A stretch of DNA of 64,000 nt from the NCBI GenBank assembly GCA_035441325.1, contig DAOROA010000004.1, forward strand, positions 38,059 through 102,058, written 5' to 3'. The DNA comes from Competibacter_A sp002352125 (GTDB taxonomy: Bacteria > Pseudomonadota > Gammaproteobacteria > Competibacterales > Competibacteraceae). The notes under the pieces were generated by a model. That model was not told the DNA's origin. It worked only from the letters and a program-made list of their open reading frames with translations, and made no database searches. The first letter of the stretch is position 1. Every line of letters begins with the position of its first letter. Positions 42,036 to 50,949 of the stretch are shown piece after piece. The position numbers and the translations under genes are program-made.

Positions 42036-44766
42036 ACTGCGCCGTGCCAATCCGTAAAACGTCGCCCGCCTCCAAAGCCAGCACTTCGTTGGTCGCCAAG
42101 CCATGGTGGCCAATTCGAACCGTGCCCGGGTCAGCCAAGTTCTGAATCCAGTACATGCCGTCCCTGAACAGCAATTCGGCGTGCCGGGGTCTTACGTCTT
42201 CGGCGTCGATGCGCAAACCGGCTTCCGGAGAACTACCTAGCGACAGCCACTTGGGTACGTAAAAATGAGCGATCTGCTGGCGGGCGGCATCTTCGCGCTC
42301 GAAGCGGGCATAAAGCAGAGCACCGGGGTTACCGACACCGTTCAGTTGGGCTACCCGGTCTTGGACACGCAGCAGATTGAGATAGCGGTTGCGCAGCGCG
42401 ATTCGCAGTTCGTCCGCGCCGCCTTGCTGGTCGCGCTTGCGCAGCACGTCGATCAAATCGAGTAAATAACGGCCAAACTTCTCTCGCGGTGGCTGGGGAT
42501 CCCAGGCCGGCGAACTCTGTTCCCATTTGCGATCCCAAGCGAGAACCAGCTTCAGGCGATATAAATCGCAAACCTCCAACATATCCCCCGTTTCCAGCAT
42601 TTCCCAGCGGCCCCGCTCCAGCCGCCGACCGTTCCGGCCGGTATAGGTGTATCCCCGGTCGCTGGCCGGCATGAGCGTCAACTGGTCGCCCAACGCGCAA
42701 ACCACGCAATGCAGGCGGGAAATGCGGGTATATTTCGGCACGAAACCCAGGGTGAAATCGCCGAATCCCGTGCCAGCGGTAGAACTGTGACGGCCGAAGA
42801 TCATGAACGGGCGCGACACCAGTTCGATGCGGGCCGGCGCCTGGGTCGGATCGGCAGCCAGCAACAAGGCCCGCGTCAGCAAGGTACCGCGACCGAGCGC
42901 ATGTTCGGTGGCGGTACGTAGGCTGCCGGCACGCGCCGAGTCGGCCTCCAGTTCCAGCGGCCAAGTGCAGACTAAATCGCCGGCATCGCCTCCGTCAGCC
43001 AGTAACCACGCCCCGGATACGCGGTTCGACGCCACCGCCGGCGGCTCCGGCCAAAAGCGGTCGTGCTGCCCGATACCCACCGCCGTTCCCTCGCCCGGGT
43101 TGCCGCTGGCCCGGCTAGAAAAATCCAGCCTAATCTCGAACCGGCTATCGTAGGCGTGCCATTCTCCGCGATGATCGCAAAGATCGAGTTCGAGCCACAG
43201 CGTGGTTTGGGTCAAATCGGCCCGGGGACACCGGTAGCTCAAGTACGCAGGCTGCGCATCCCGGCCGTCCAGCAGCCGCATCGGCGGAATTTGCCCATCG
43301 TTGGCGAATACCAAGTCCGTGCTGCGCAACCGCAGCCGAATTTCCCGATACAGCCACCAGGTGGGATTAATCAACAGAGCGCAGAGCACACCATCCTGAC
43401 CCCGCGATGGGTTGACGGTGGTCGCCAACCCTACGAACACCGGCTGTTGGGTCTCCGTCAGCCGATCGATCCGGCGCTCGAACTCGTACAGCCGCGTCGG
43501 TTCGTCGCCTTGCAACAGCCGCTGATACCGATTCCGAAAATAACGTAAGGCTTCCCGGTCTCGCGCGTCGCCGCGATCCAGCTTAGCGGCGACTTCATCG
43601 AGCAATTGGGCAAATCCTCCTGGCGGCGACGATGCGGCGTGCGCGGAGACCAGAGTCGGTTCCGACAGCGCCATCAAGGAAACCGTGTCATCCAGCCCGC
43701 CGGCTTGCTCCGTTTCGGCGGAATACGGCGGAGCGGGCGGCTCGACGAACGGAGCCGGCGGCATCGGCGCAGATTCCGGCAAAAACTCTGCGGCCGGCAA
43801 TGCCGCCGATTCATTTTTCGTTTCTTTCTCGCCGAAATCGAACGAAAAATCGAATTCCGGCAAATCCAGATCGAAATCGTTGCGCCCGGAAACGATCGTT
43901 AGCGGTGCTTCGGCAGGCGCGATACCGCGCTGGTCGCTTCGGTCGTCGACGACCAACTTGGACTGTTCGCCGAGAAAACAGCTCTGGGCAGCTTCGTCTA
44001 CCAATTCGGGCGTGATGTCCCGCTCCGACTGCAAGCTAGCGAACAGCAAGACCGTATCGCACAATATAGCGATGGCGCGAGGCACGCCTTTGCAATAGGC
44101 ACCGATACGCTCAACGGCAGCGGGCGATAGCAGATCCCCGCCCTCGTAGCCAGCGGCCTTGAGCTGGTGGGCGATAAACAACCCGGTTTCCAGCGTACTC
44201 AGCCGGTCGAGATGGCAACGAACCCGAACGCTGTCGCGCAAATCGCGCAATTCGGGCCGATCCAGTTTGTCGGCAATTTCCGGCAAGCCAGCCAGCACCA
44301 CCTGCAAGCGCTGGCCGGGAATCGGCGGCGTTTCCACGAACGCCCGCAAGCGGAGCAATACATCGTCGGCCAGATGTTGCGCATCGTCGACGAGCAAGGC
44401 GACGACTCGATTCCGGCGCGCTTGCGCAACCAGGGAATCCAGCAAAAACTGCTTCTGTTGCTCGGCGTCCAACCCGGCGACCGGCAATTCCAGAGTCGTG
44501 CACAAGTAATTGAGGATGTCGGGAAAATCGAGGCTGGCATTGACCAGAAAAACGAAGCGGACATCGTCCCCATCCGCTATGCAACGGCGCAAAACGAACG
44601 TTTTGCCGACCCCGGCTTCGCCGGTCAGCAAGATGAATCCGCGTCGTTCTCGAACCCCGTCCAGAATATCCGCACAGGCAGCATCGAAGTTGATGTTGCG
44701 ATAAAAATTTTTCGGATCCTTCGGCTTGAAGGGTTTGGTGTTAAAACCGAAGTAGGCGGTATACAT
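42016..44766 (-). CDS. AAA ATPase (ExeA/GspA-like) fused to two FHA domains
   Basis: 916 residues. The N-terminal AAA domain (about 1-280) starts YFGFNTKPFKPKDPKNFY as in ExeA/GspA, with Walker A LTGEAGVGKT and Walker B VVALLVDDAQ. An acidic and Pro-rich linker spans about 290-380. A helical/beta region of unknown fold runs to 640. The first FHA-like domain (about 648-745) has FMIFGRHSS and SRLHCVV; the second (about 835-916) has LSLGSSPEAGL and RPRHAEL. ExeA-like ATPases normally act with a peptidoglycan-binding partner in secretin assembly; here the FHA domains suggest phosphothreonine-dependent recruitment. A candidate partner kinase is encoded at 15-17 kb. Confidence 0.82.
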   Translation of the reverse strand: MYTAYFGFNTKPFKPKDPKNFYRNINFDAACADILDGVRERRGFILLTGEAGVGKTFVLRRCIADGDDVRFVFLVNASLDFPDILNYLCTTLELPVAGLDAEQQKQFLLDSLVAQARRNRVVALLVDDAQHLADDVLLRLRAFVETPPIPGQRLQVVLAGLPEIADKLDRPELRDLRDSVRVRCHLDRLSTLETGLFIAHQLKAAGYEGGDLLSPAAVERIGAYCKGVPRAIAILCDTVLLFASLQSERDITPELVDEAAQSCFLGEQSKLVVDDRSDQRGIAPAEAPLTIVSGRNDFDLDLPEFDFSFDFGEKETKNESAALPAAEFLPESAPMPPAPFVEPPAPPYSAETEQAGGLDDTVSLMALSEPTLVSAHAASSPPGGFAQLLDEVAAKLDRGDARDREALRYFRNRYQRLLQGDEPTRLYEFERRIDRLTETQQPVFVGLATTVNPSRGQDGVLCALLINPTWWLYREIRLRLRSTDLVFANDGQIPPMRLLDGRDAQPAYLSYRCPRADLTQTTLWLELDLCDHRGEWHAYDSRFEIRLDFSSRASGNPGEGTAVGIGQHDRFWPEPPAVASNRVSGAWLLADGGDAGDLVCTWPLELEADSARAGSLRTATEHALGRGTLLTRALLLAADPTQAPARIELVSRPFMIFGRHSSTAGTGFGDFTLGFVPKYTRISRLHCVVCALGDQLTLMPASDRGYTYTGRNGRRLERGRWEMLETGDMLEVCDLYRLKLVLAWDRKWEQSSPAWDPQPPREKFGRYLLDLIDVLRKRDQQGGADELRIALRNRYLNLLRVQDRVAQLNGVGNPGALLYARFEREDAARQQIAHFYVPKWLSLGSSPEAGLRIDAEDVRPRHAELLFRDGMYWIQNLADPGTVRIGHHGLATNEVLALEAGDVLRIGTAQFTFEAY

Positions 44767-45149
44767 GCTTTTCTCCTGGCCGCCGCGCGCCTTCGCGCGA
44801 TTCTACGATCCTCGAAGCAATCGAGACAGCCCTTCGGCGCGGTTGGTCCTGCCACCACGTTCGAGTCTGGATCGTCCGAGCTATCACCGGCGACGCCCCA
44901 TCGTCATCCTTCCTTTATCCGCGCTTTTCCCAGCCGGATTTTCCCGATAGGAACGCCAATTTTTTATTGAAATGGCAATAAAAGTGCCAACATCGATACC
45001 ATTTCGCATTTACAAACGCTTTAGCGTCTTCATGGCTAAGCCAACACGACACCGTCGATTGCCCTCTGCAGGGTCGGCAAACCGTTGCGACATCCACCAG
45101 CGGCACCGAATGCGGTCAACGGATGTCGATGTCGCGGATCGCGAAACCG
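44767..45149. other. 383-base intergenic region between protease and AAA-FHA genes
   Basis: Both flanking genes are leftward. The region near 44945-45030 is AT-rich. A weak stem (TGGCA and TGCCA around 44983-44999) might end the protease transcript. The rest must hold the AAA-FHA promoter. No open frame here looks real. Confidence 0.35.
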
Positions 45150-47663
45150 TCATCGCACGTTCGCCTCCTTGATGACAAAATTCTGCACGCTTTCCTGCCA
45201 AGTCACGACCACGCTATCGCCGGTCTTGGGAAAATCCATCAACCGATAAGTGCCGCCGGCCCCTCGCAAATAATCCGTGCCCAGCGTCGTTACCGAGAAA
45301 TTGGCCCGACCGAGTTCGGAGCCGTCCACCAGTGCTCGCGCTATATGCGAACCGTCGCTCAACAGGCCGACGTTAAACAGCAAGCCCCAACCGTTATCGC
45401 TGTCGCCGCAAATCTCGCGCGTGTCACCACGCTTCGTACCATAGCTTGCCCGATACAGCGTACCATCGATCTCGACATCGACCCGCCCGATTTCCGCGTC
45501 GGATCGGCAAGCCCATCCGGAAAAAAGGGCGATGCCGCTCAGATAAGAAGCGGGTTGCGGATTTTCCAGATAACCGGACGAGGTGGCGCTCGCTTGCGGA
45601 ACCGTTCGAGCGACGGCCGAATCGACGGCCAAGCGCCTCAACTCCGGCATGATTTCCGTTCCCGCTTTCGCTTGCTCCGCTACACGCTGATTGTTAGACA
45701 CGTTACGTGCGGCAATCGCGAAGTTCTGCAAATGCTCCTGCCATCGCAATACAACGTTCTGACCACTGTAGGGGAAATCGGGCACCACGTAAGCGGCCTC
45801 GACGCCTTTCAGATAATCAACACCCAAGGTCGTAACCGTAAAACTGGCGCGGCCTATTTCTTGACCATCGGCCAAGGCCCGCAACGAATGTGCGCCATCG
45901 CCCAAGCCATTCGTATTGATCAACAGACCGAAGCCATTGTCGTCGTCGCCACAAACGCTGCGGGTATCTCCGCGCTTGGTGCCATAGCCGGCCTGCAAGA
46001 CGGTGCTGCCATCGATTTCGATGGTCACCTGCCCAATTTCCGGCGTTCCTTGATTCGCGCCGGGGACGCAGGCCCATCCAGAAATCAACGTAATCCCGCT
46101 CTGATACGAAGACGGCGACGGATTTTCTAAATTACCTATCTTTTTATTTTCGAGCCACTTATTAATCCCGTTATCGTAGCCAACCTGAAAACGCCCATAA
46201 TAATCAAAGTCATTGTTACAAACTCCGTTACCCCCGGTCAGCGTACCAACTAAATAGGCGTTGTCCTTAAAAACTCCCGAGCCGCTACTGCCCCCCTCTA
46301 ACCATCCTTTATCGATAAAAATCCCAAAGAAATTTCCCGCTGGATTTAGGAGACAAGTAAATTGATCGGAAGAGTCTATACCACAACTGTATAAACCTTC
46401 ATGAGTTCCAAAGCTGATCTTCTTCCAGTCGCCAGCAGGATGATGAATCGCGGTATATTGCTCGCTGAGCGAATCGGAAAACCACCCGGCATACACGACT
46501 CCAGCCGGTGGTTGCTCGTTCAGGCGCAAGAGAGTCATATCGTTGTTGACGTATGCTTCCAGCAGCGTAGCGCCGCCCGAGCGAGATCGAGTATCGGCAG
46601 ATTGTGTATCGCTGTTGCACGCCGACGATTCGTAAAACCAGGTGGTCTCCAGAGAAGAAGCTTCGGCTGCGGTAGAGATACAGTGATGCGCTGTCAGAAA
46701 AAATGGAGTTTTGGAATCCATTCTATCCGCCAGCAAAGTACCCGTACAAATAAATGTTTTTTCCGATGAGGTAAAAATCATCCTGGCAACAGCGTTAGAA
46801 ATATCATCGCCGTTTTGGTTAACGGTCGAATAGCAATTCACGTCCAAATTACAGTTTGCCGCCGCGTTCGGAAAAATTATGCTTGATTGCTTTGGGTCGA
46901 TGAGCAAGTGCGATACGGCGTCGATCTCCAAATCGACTTTATCCAAATCGGCTTGCGATTTCAGGCGAATTTCTACAATCGCTTTTTCGCCTTCGAGCAC
47001 CGGCGACCAATAAACATCCGGATTGCTGCCCGCCCGTTCTCCAGCGCTTCGATTCTGCTCGACGAGTTGCAACACATCTTTAGTGCGTATCCGGTAAGCG
47101 CGGCCCCGGTCGGCTTGGCCGGAAAAAAATCGCAATTCTCCCTGTAGCGGTAATTCCCGCACTCGAATACCCACGCGCAAGGCCGCTGCGCCGGGCGAGG
47201 CGATCTGGAGGCGGGTTATTCGTTCACCGCTCGCGAGCGTTTGCCATCGCCAAGATCGAGACGTTGCCAGCGACTGCTCCAAAAAGTCGGCAATGCGGCG
47301 ATTAAAGCCGATTTGCCGGGGACGGATCGGCGGCTCGGACGCTATCTGCGCGGCGGCCGCCGACGGAGCGGGTAAATCCAAGCGCAGTACCGGGACATCC
47401 GCCTCGTCTGCGCGGAAGGCTTGCGCCCGAAACAGGGTATTGGGAATCTCTTCGACGATTCGCGCGGGTTCTGCGGCTGGCTGGTAACGCCGGGGCTCTA
47501 CCGGACGAATTCCCGCCGAAGAATTCGCTGAAGACGCCTCATTCGAAAAAAGCGATTCATCGGCGACGGCATCGTTCCCCAGAAGCATTAGCGCAGCGAT
47601 CACCGGAATCAGTTTCCGGGCGACGAGTGCCGAAAAAGAGACTGCATCAATTTGTGAGGTCAC
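45150..47663 (-). CDS. Secreted trypsin-like serine protease with duplicated C-terminal domain
   Basis: 837 residues. A signal peptide (to about residue 35) is followed by a propeptide-like region to about 260. The protease domain resembles lysyl-endopeptidase types, with catalytic His in FLTAHHC (about 326), Asp in NNDMTLLRL (about 374) and Ser in GGSSGSGVF (about 458), plus many Cys for disulfides. Two copies of a 120-130 residue domain follow (about 515-660 and 695-837). Each has SGWAC, YGTKRGDTR, CGD.DNG.GLL, VTTLG.DYL and WQE..QNF. The domain is probably a beta-sandwich for substrate or surface attachment. The central part is noticeably more AT-rich than its flanks. Confidence 0.88.
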   Translation of the reverse strand: MTSQIDAVSFSALVARKLIPVIAALMLLGNDAVADESLFSNEASSANSSAGIRPVEPRRYQPAAEPARIVEEIPNTLFRAQAFRADEADVPVLRLDLPAPSAAAAQIASEPPIRPRQIGFNRRIADFLEQSLATSRSWRWQTLASGERITRLQIASPGAAALRVGIRVRELPLQGELRFFSGQADRGRAYRIRTKDVLQLVEQNRSAGERAGSNPDVYWSPVLEGEKAIVEIRLKSQADLDKVDLEIDAVSHLLIDPKQSSIIFPNAAANCNLDVNCYSTVNQNGDDISNAVARMIFTSSEKTFICTGTLLADRMDSKTPFFLTAHHCISTAAEASSLETTWFYESSACNSDTQSADTRSRSGGATLLEAYVNNDMTLLRLNEQPPAGVVYAGWFSDSLSEQYTAIHHPAGDWKKISFGTHEGLYSCGIDSSDQFTCLLNPAGNFFGIFIDKGWLEGGSSGSGVFKDNAYLVGTLTGGNGVCNNDFDYYGRFQVGYDNGINKWLENKKIGNLENPSPSSYQSGITLISGWACVPGANQGTPEIGQVTIEIDGSTVLQAGYGTKRGDTRSVCGDDDNGFGLLINTNGLGDGAHSLRALADGQEIGRASFTVTTLGVDYLKGVEAAYVVPDFPYSGQNVVLRWQEHLQNFAIAARNVSNNQRVAEQAKAGTEIMPELRRLAVDSAVARTVPQASATSSGYLENPQPASYLSGIALFSGWACRSDAEIGRVDVEIDGTLYRASYGTKRGDTREICGDSDNGWGLLFNVGLLSDGSHIARALVDGSELGRANFSVTTLGTDYLRGAGGTYRLMDFPKTGDSVVVTWQESVQNFVIKEANVR

Positions 47664-47862
47664 TGCCCAGTCCTCGCTGTGGTTGAATCGTTATCCTAAA
47701 CCACATCCAGAAAATTTAAGGAGAATACCTCGAATGCACTCGAACGGCATGCTCCGTCTCAACCTTGGCATCGCTCGACCCAAACGCCACTGACCAAACG
47801 AATCCGGGCGCATGTCTGGACAGGAGCCGCGGATGGGCCGCTGCGAATTCTCCGGCTCCAGC

Positions 47863-49941
47863 TCAGACTTCGCTTGCAAGCCAACGATCGAGCGTTCGAT
47901 AGAGGTCTTCGCGAGAGAATGGCTTGGACAGAAAATCATCCATGCCAGCGGTCAAACAGCGTTCTCGGTCGCCAGAAAATGCGTTGGCAGTGAGCGCAAC
48001 GATAGGGATTCGGTCAGGAGCGGAGGCGCCATTTGGCCCGGCTGTCTCGCGGGCACGAATGCATGCCGTCGCCTCAAAACCGTCCATCTCGGGCATCTGG
48101 CAATCCATAAACACGAGGTCGAATCGTTCCCGACCACAAGCTGCTACAGTTTCTAGACCGTTGGCCGCTGTTTCCACCTCCAGCCCCATAGCTCTCAACA
48201 TCTCTTCGGCCACGAGACGGTTGACGGGGTTATCTTCGGCGAGCAACACGCGGCCAGAGAACCGTCGCGCTCCGCTCGACCGAAGATGTAGGGATTGGGG
48301 ATCGTCGGGGGCGATGGCTAGTTCCGCCGTAAACCAAAAGGTCGTGCCCTTTCCCAAGGTGCTCTCGAAACCGATCTTGCCCCCCATCATCTTCACCAGT
48401 TCCCTCGAAATCACCAGACCCAAGCCGGTACCGCCGTATTGGCGGGTCGTGGAATCGTCCGCTTGGGAAAACGGCTGGAACAGGTGCGCACCAGCGACCT
48501 CGGAAATGCCAATCCCGGTATCGCAAACCGTAATCCGTAGGCGACAGATATCGATCCCATTATCTCCGGCCACTTTGGCGTCTTCGCGAACCACATCCAC
48601 GCGGACGCCTCCCCGTTCGGTGAATTTGACGGCATTGCTGACCAGATTGGCGAGAATCTGATGCAAGCGATCCGGATCGCCGCGCAATCGAGCCGGCACG
48701 CCGGCAGCCACTTGCCAGACCAGCCCCAAGGTTTTGCGTTGGGCTTGCGGCACCAGCATCCGCAGGGTATCGGTGATTCGCTGCCGCAGATCGAAACCGG
48801 TTTCGGAGAGCGTGAATTTTCCCGCTTCGATCTTCGAAAAATCGAGAATCTCGTCGATGATGTGCAGCAACGTCTTACCGGAATCTTGCAAAACATCCAG
48901 GTAATATCGCTGTCGGTCGGTCAATTCCGTTTGTTCCGCCAGCAGTTGGGCCATGCCCAAGACGCCGTTCATCGGCGTGCGAATTTCGTGGCTCATGTTG
49001 GCCAAGAATCGCGACTTGGCTTGGTTGGCGGCTTCGGCGGCATCCCGGGATTGGCGCAGTATTTCCTCGGTCCGCTTGCGTTCGGTGAGATCGTGAACCA
49101 CTACCTGCACGGCCGGCTTGTCTTGATAGACAAAAGGAGCGGCGGCCACTTCCACCGGCAGCGCGGTTCCGTCCAACCGCACATAGCGTTCCTCCACCAA
49201 AGGGACCGTAGTTTTCGTCGTATGGATATGTCGCAATCGCTCCCGCACGATAGAGTGCGAGTCAGGATGCAGCCGGTCCCAAAACGGCATGCCGATCAGC
49301 GCCTCCGGCGAGCCAGCCCCAAACAGCCGGACGCCGGCGGCGTTGATGTAGGCGATTTTTTCGTCCTGGTTGATGTAAATCGCATCGGGTGACAGTTCGA
49401 CGAGCTGCCGATAGGCGTTTTGGCTGTCCATCAGTGCCCGATTCGCTCGCTGTAGCGCACGAATCGGCAGCGTCCGCAGCGGAAAAAAAACGACAATGCC
49501 CGCTACCAACCCAACCACAGCGATCAGGGTAGTTTCCGCCACCAGATCCTTCAGCGAGGCGATCACCTCCACCGCACCCGTCTCGACGCCGAAATCGTAA
49601 ATCGGGTGGACGTGGCTTATCGTCGGCGCGACCAGAGCCGGCGGTATCAAGTAAGCGATACGGATTCCGGCCCGGTCGGTCACCGTAGAACCGTGTTGCG
49701 GATCGACGTACTTGCGCAACACCATTTCCAGACGCTCGGGTTCGAAACGCCACAAGCCAGCGTTATGGTTGATGTATTCGGTAACGGCTATCGCGGCGAT
49801 GCGCGTTTCGCTTTCCAGCGCGCCGCTGCGATTTTGGCAAGATAACAGAAAAAAAATAGCGGGCGGCATCAGCGTTACGATGGTCGCCAGGCAGCCCGCC
49901 AGCCATGCCAGCAAGCGTTCGAATTGCGCGTGGCCATTCAC
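47863..49941 (-). CDS. Hybrid sensor histidine kinase/response regulator
   Basis: 692 residues. Two membrane helices (about 12-35 and 138-160) flank a periplasmic domain of about 100 residues. A PAS domain follows (about 185-300). HisKA has FLANMSHEIRTPMNGVLGMA; HATPase has NLVSNAVKFT, CDTGIGIS and GTGLGLVISRELVKMMGG. The C-terminal REC domain (about 560-690) has VLLAEDNPVNRLVAEEML and LVFMDCQMPEMDGFEA. No Hpt or separate regulator is adjacent, so phosphotransfer must go elsewhere. ATG 49941 overlaps the stop of the binding-protein gene, implying that this protein senses the ligand-loaded binding protein. Confidence 0.93.
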   Translation of the reverse strand: MNGHAQFERLLAWLAGCLATIVTLMPPAIFFLLSCQNRSGALESETRIAAIAVTEYINHNAGLWRFEPERLEMVLRKYVDPQHGSTVTDRAGIRIAYLIPPALVAPTISHVHPIYDFGVETGAVEVIASLKDLVAETTLIAVVGLVAGIVVFFPLRTLPIRALQRANRALMDSQNAYRQLVELSPDAIYINQDEKIAYINAAGVRLFGAGSPEALIGMPFWDRLHPDSHSIVRERLRHIHTTKTTVPLVEERYVRLDGTALPVEVAAAPFVYQDKPAVQVVVHDLTERKRTEEILRQSRDAAEAANQAKSRFLANMSHEIRTPMNGVLGMAQLLAEQTELTDRQRYYLDVLQDSGKTLLHIIDEILDFSKIEAGKFTLSETGFDLRQRITDTLRMLVPQAQRKTLGLVWQVAAGVPARLRGDPDRLHQILANLVSNAVKFTERGGVRVDVVREDAKVAGDNGIDICRLRITVCDTGIGISEVAGAHLFQPFSQADDSTTRQYGGTGLGLVISRELVKMMGGKIGFESTLGKGTTFWFTAELAIAPDDPQSLHLRSSGARRFSGRVLLAEDNPVNRLVAEEMLRAMGLEVETAANGLETVAACGRERFDLVFMDCQMPEMDGFEATACIRARETAGPNGASAPDRIPIVALTANAFSGDRERCLTAGMDDFLSKPFSREDLYRTLDRWLASEV

Positions 49942-50789
49942 GGTCGACGCGAAGTCGTCACGTAACCGGCGCGCTCGAACACTTCCTGGCTGGACGCCGA
50001 AAGCACAAACTCCAGAAAATCCTGGGCCGTCGGCGACAGCGTGGGGCCGCGCACCACGTAGAGCGGTTTAGAGTAGGAATAGGTTCCCTGCGCCAAAGCG
50101 GCCGCAGTCGGCGCAGCACCGTCGATAGCTAAAGCGTGAAGTCCGCGATGCTGGCTTTGCAACAGAGCCAAATTGGTCGTGCCAAGGGATCCTGTCGTCT
50201 TTTCCAGCAAATCCACGTTTTCCAGGTCGTTGGCGGCGACCAGCATGCCAGACCGGGCTAGCGCCGCGTCGATCGCTCGATCCATCTCCGGCGACAGCTT
50301 GCGCAGGATGAGAGTGTCCGATTCCATCGGGCTGCGCAGCACCAGCCGGATGGGCGAACCGTCAGCCCAAACGGTGACCTTGCCGCTGTAAATCGCCGCC
50401 AGTTGCTCGACGGTGAAACCGGAAGGCGGCGGAGTCTTCGAGGTGACTACGAGAAAGGGCGTTCGGCCCAGCTCCCAATCCTGGCCGCCTTTCGTTTTTT
50501 CTTCCGCCGTCAACGGCTTGCCCGGAAAGGCAAGATCGATTGCGCCGGCGAGAGCCGCGCGAATCGAAGCGTTGCTGCCCATCGGTGGGCTGATCACCTG
50601 TATCGCGACCTCTGGCCGGCGGTTCTGGTAGGATCGGGCGAATTGCTCGATCAGCGGCGCCGCAGAACCCGTGCCGCCGGCGGTGACGGTTTCGGCGTAG
50701 GTGGACGCCCACGGACTTGCCACGCCCGCTACAAACGCCAAGCCCAGGACGATGGTGCCGATCCCCCTTTTCAACGCGATGAATTGCAC
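49938..50789 (-). CDS. Phosphate-type (PstS-like) periplasmic binding protein
   Basis: 283 residues from GTG 50789 (GAGAGG 9 nt upstream). A signal peptide (to about STYAE) is followed by the type II binding fold with VTAGGTGSAAPLIEQFARSY, FPGKPLTAEE, EQLAAIYSGKVTVW and SKPLYVVRGPTL. PstS-like proteins bind oxyanions. No PstCAB genes are adjacent; the stop overlaps the hybrid kinase ATG. It is therefore better read as a sensory subunit. A longer frame to 51059 lacks a signal at its start and is not used. Confidence 0.87.
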   Translation of the reverse strand: MQFIALKRGIGTIVLGLAFVAGVASPWASTYAETVTAGGTGSAAPLIEQFARSYQNRRPEVAIQVISPPMGSNASIRAALAGAIDLAFPGKPLTAEEKTKGGQDWELGRTPFLVVTSKTPPPSGFTVEQLAAIYSGKVTVWADGSPIRLVLRSPMESDTLILRKLSPEMDRAIDAALARSGMLVAANDLENVDLLEKTTGSLGTTNLALLQSQHRGLHALAIDGAAPTAAALAQGTYSYSKPLYVVRGPTLSPTAQDFLEFVLSASSQEVFERAGYVTTSRRP

Positions 50790-50949
50790 GGTGATAACCT
50801 CTCGGATGCAACAATATCGAGAACCTTGATTCTGACTGAGGTAAGCATAATCGCTCGCAACCCAATTTGCTTGACCCCTATCGAGCCTTGCTGTATCGCA
50901 GCATAAAGCGCCGGTTCGAGCAAGGCATTCGCTGCTTAGCACGTTAAAC

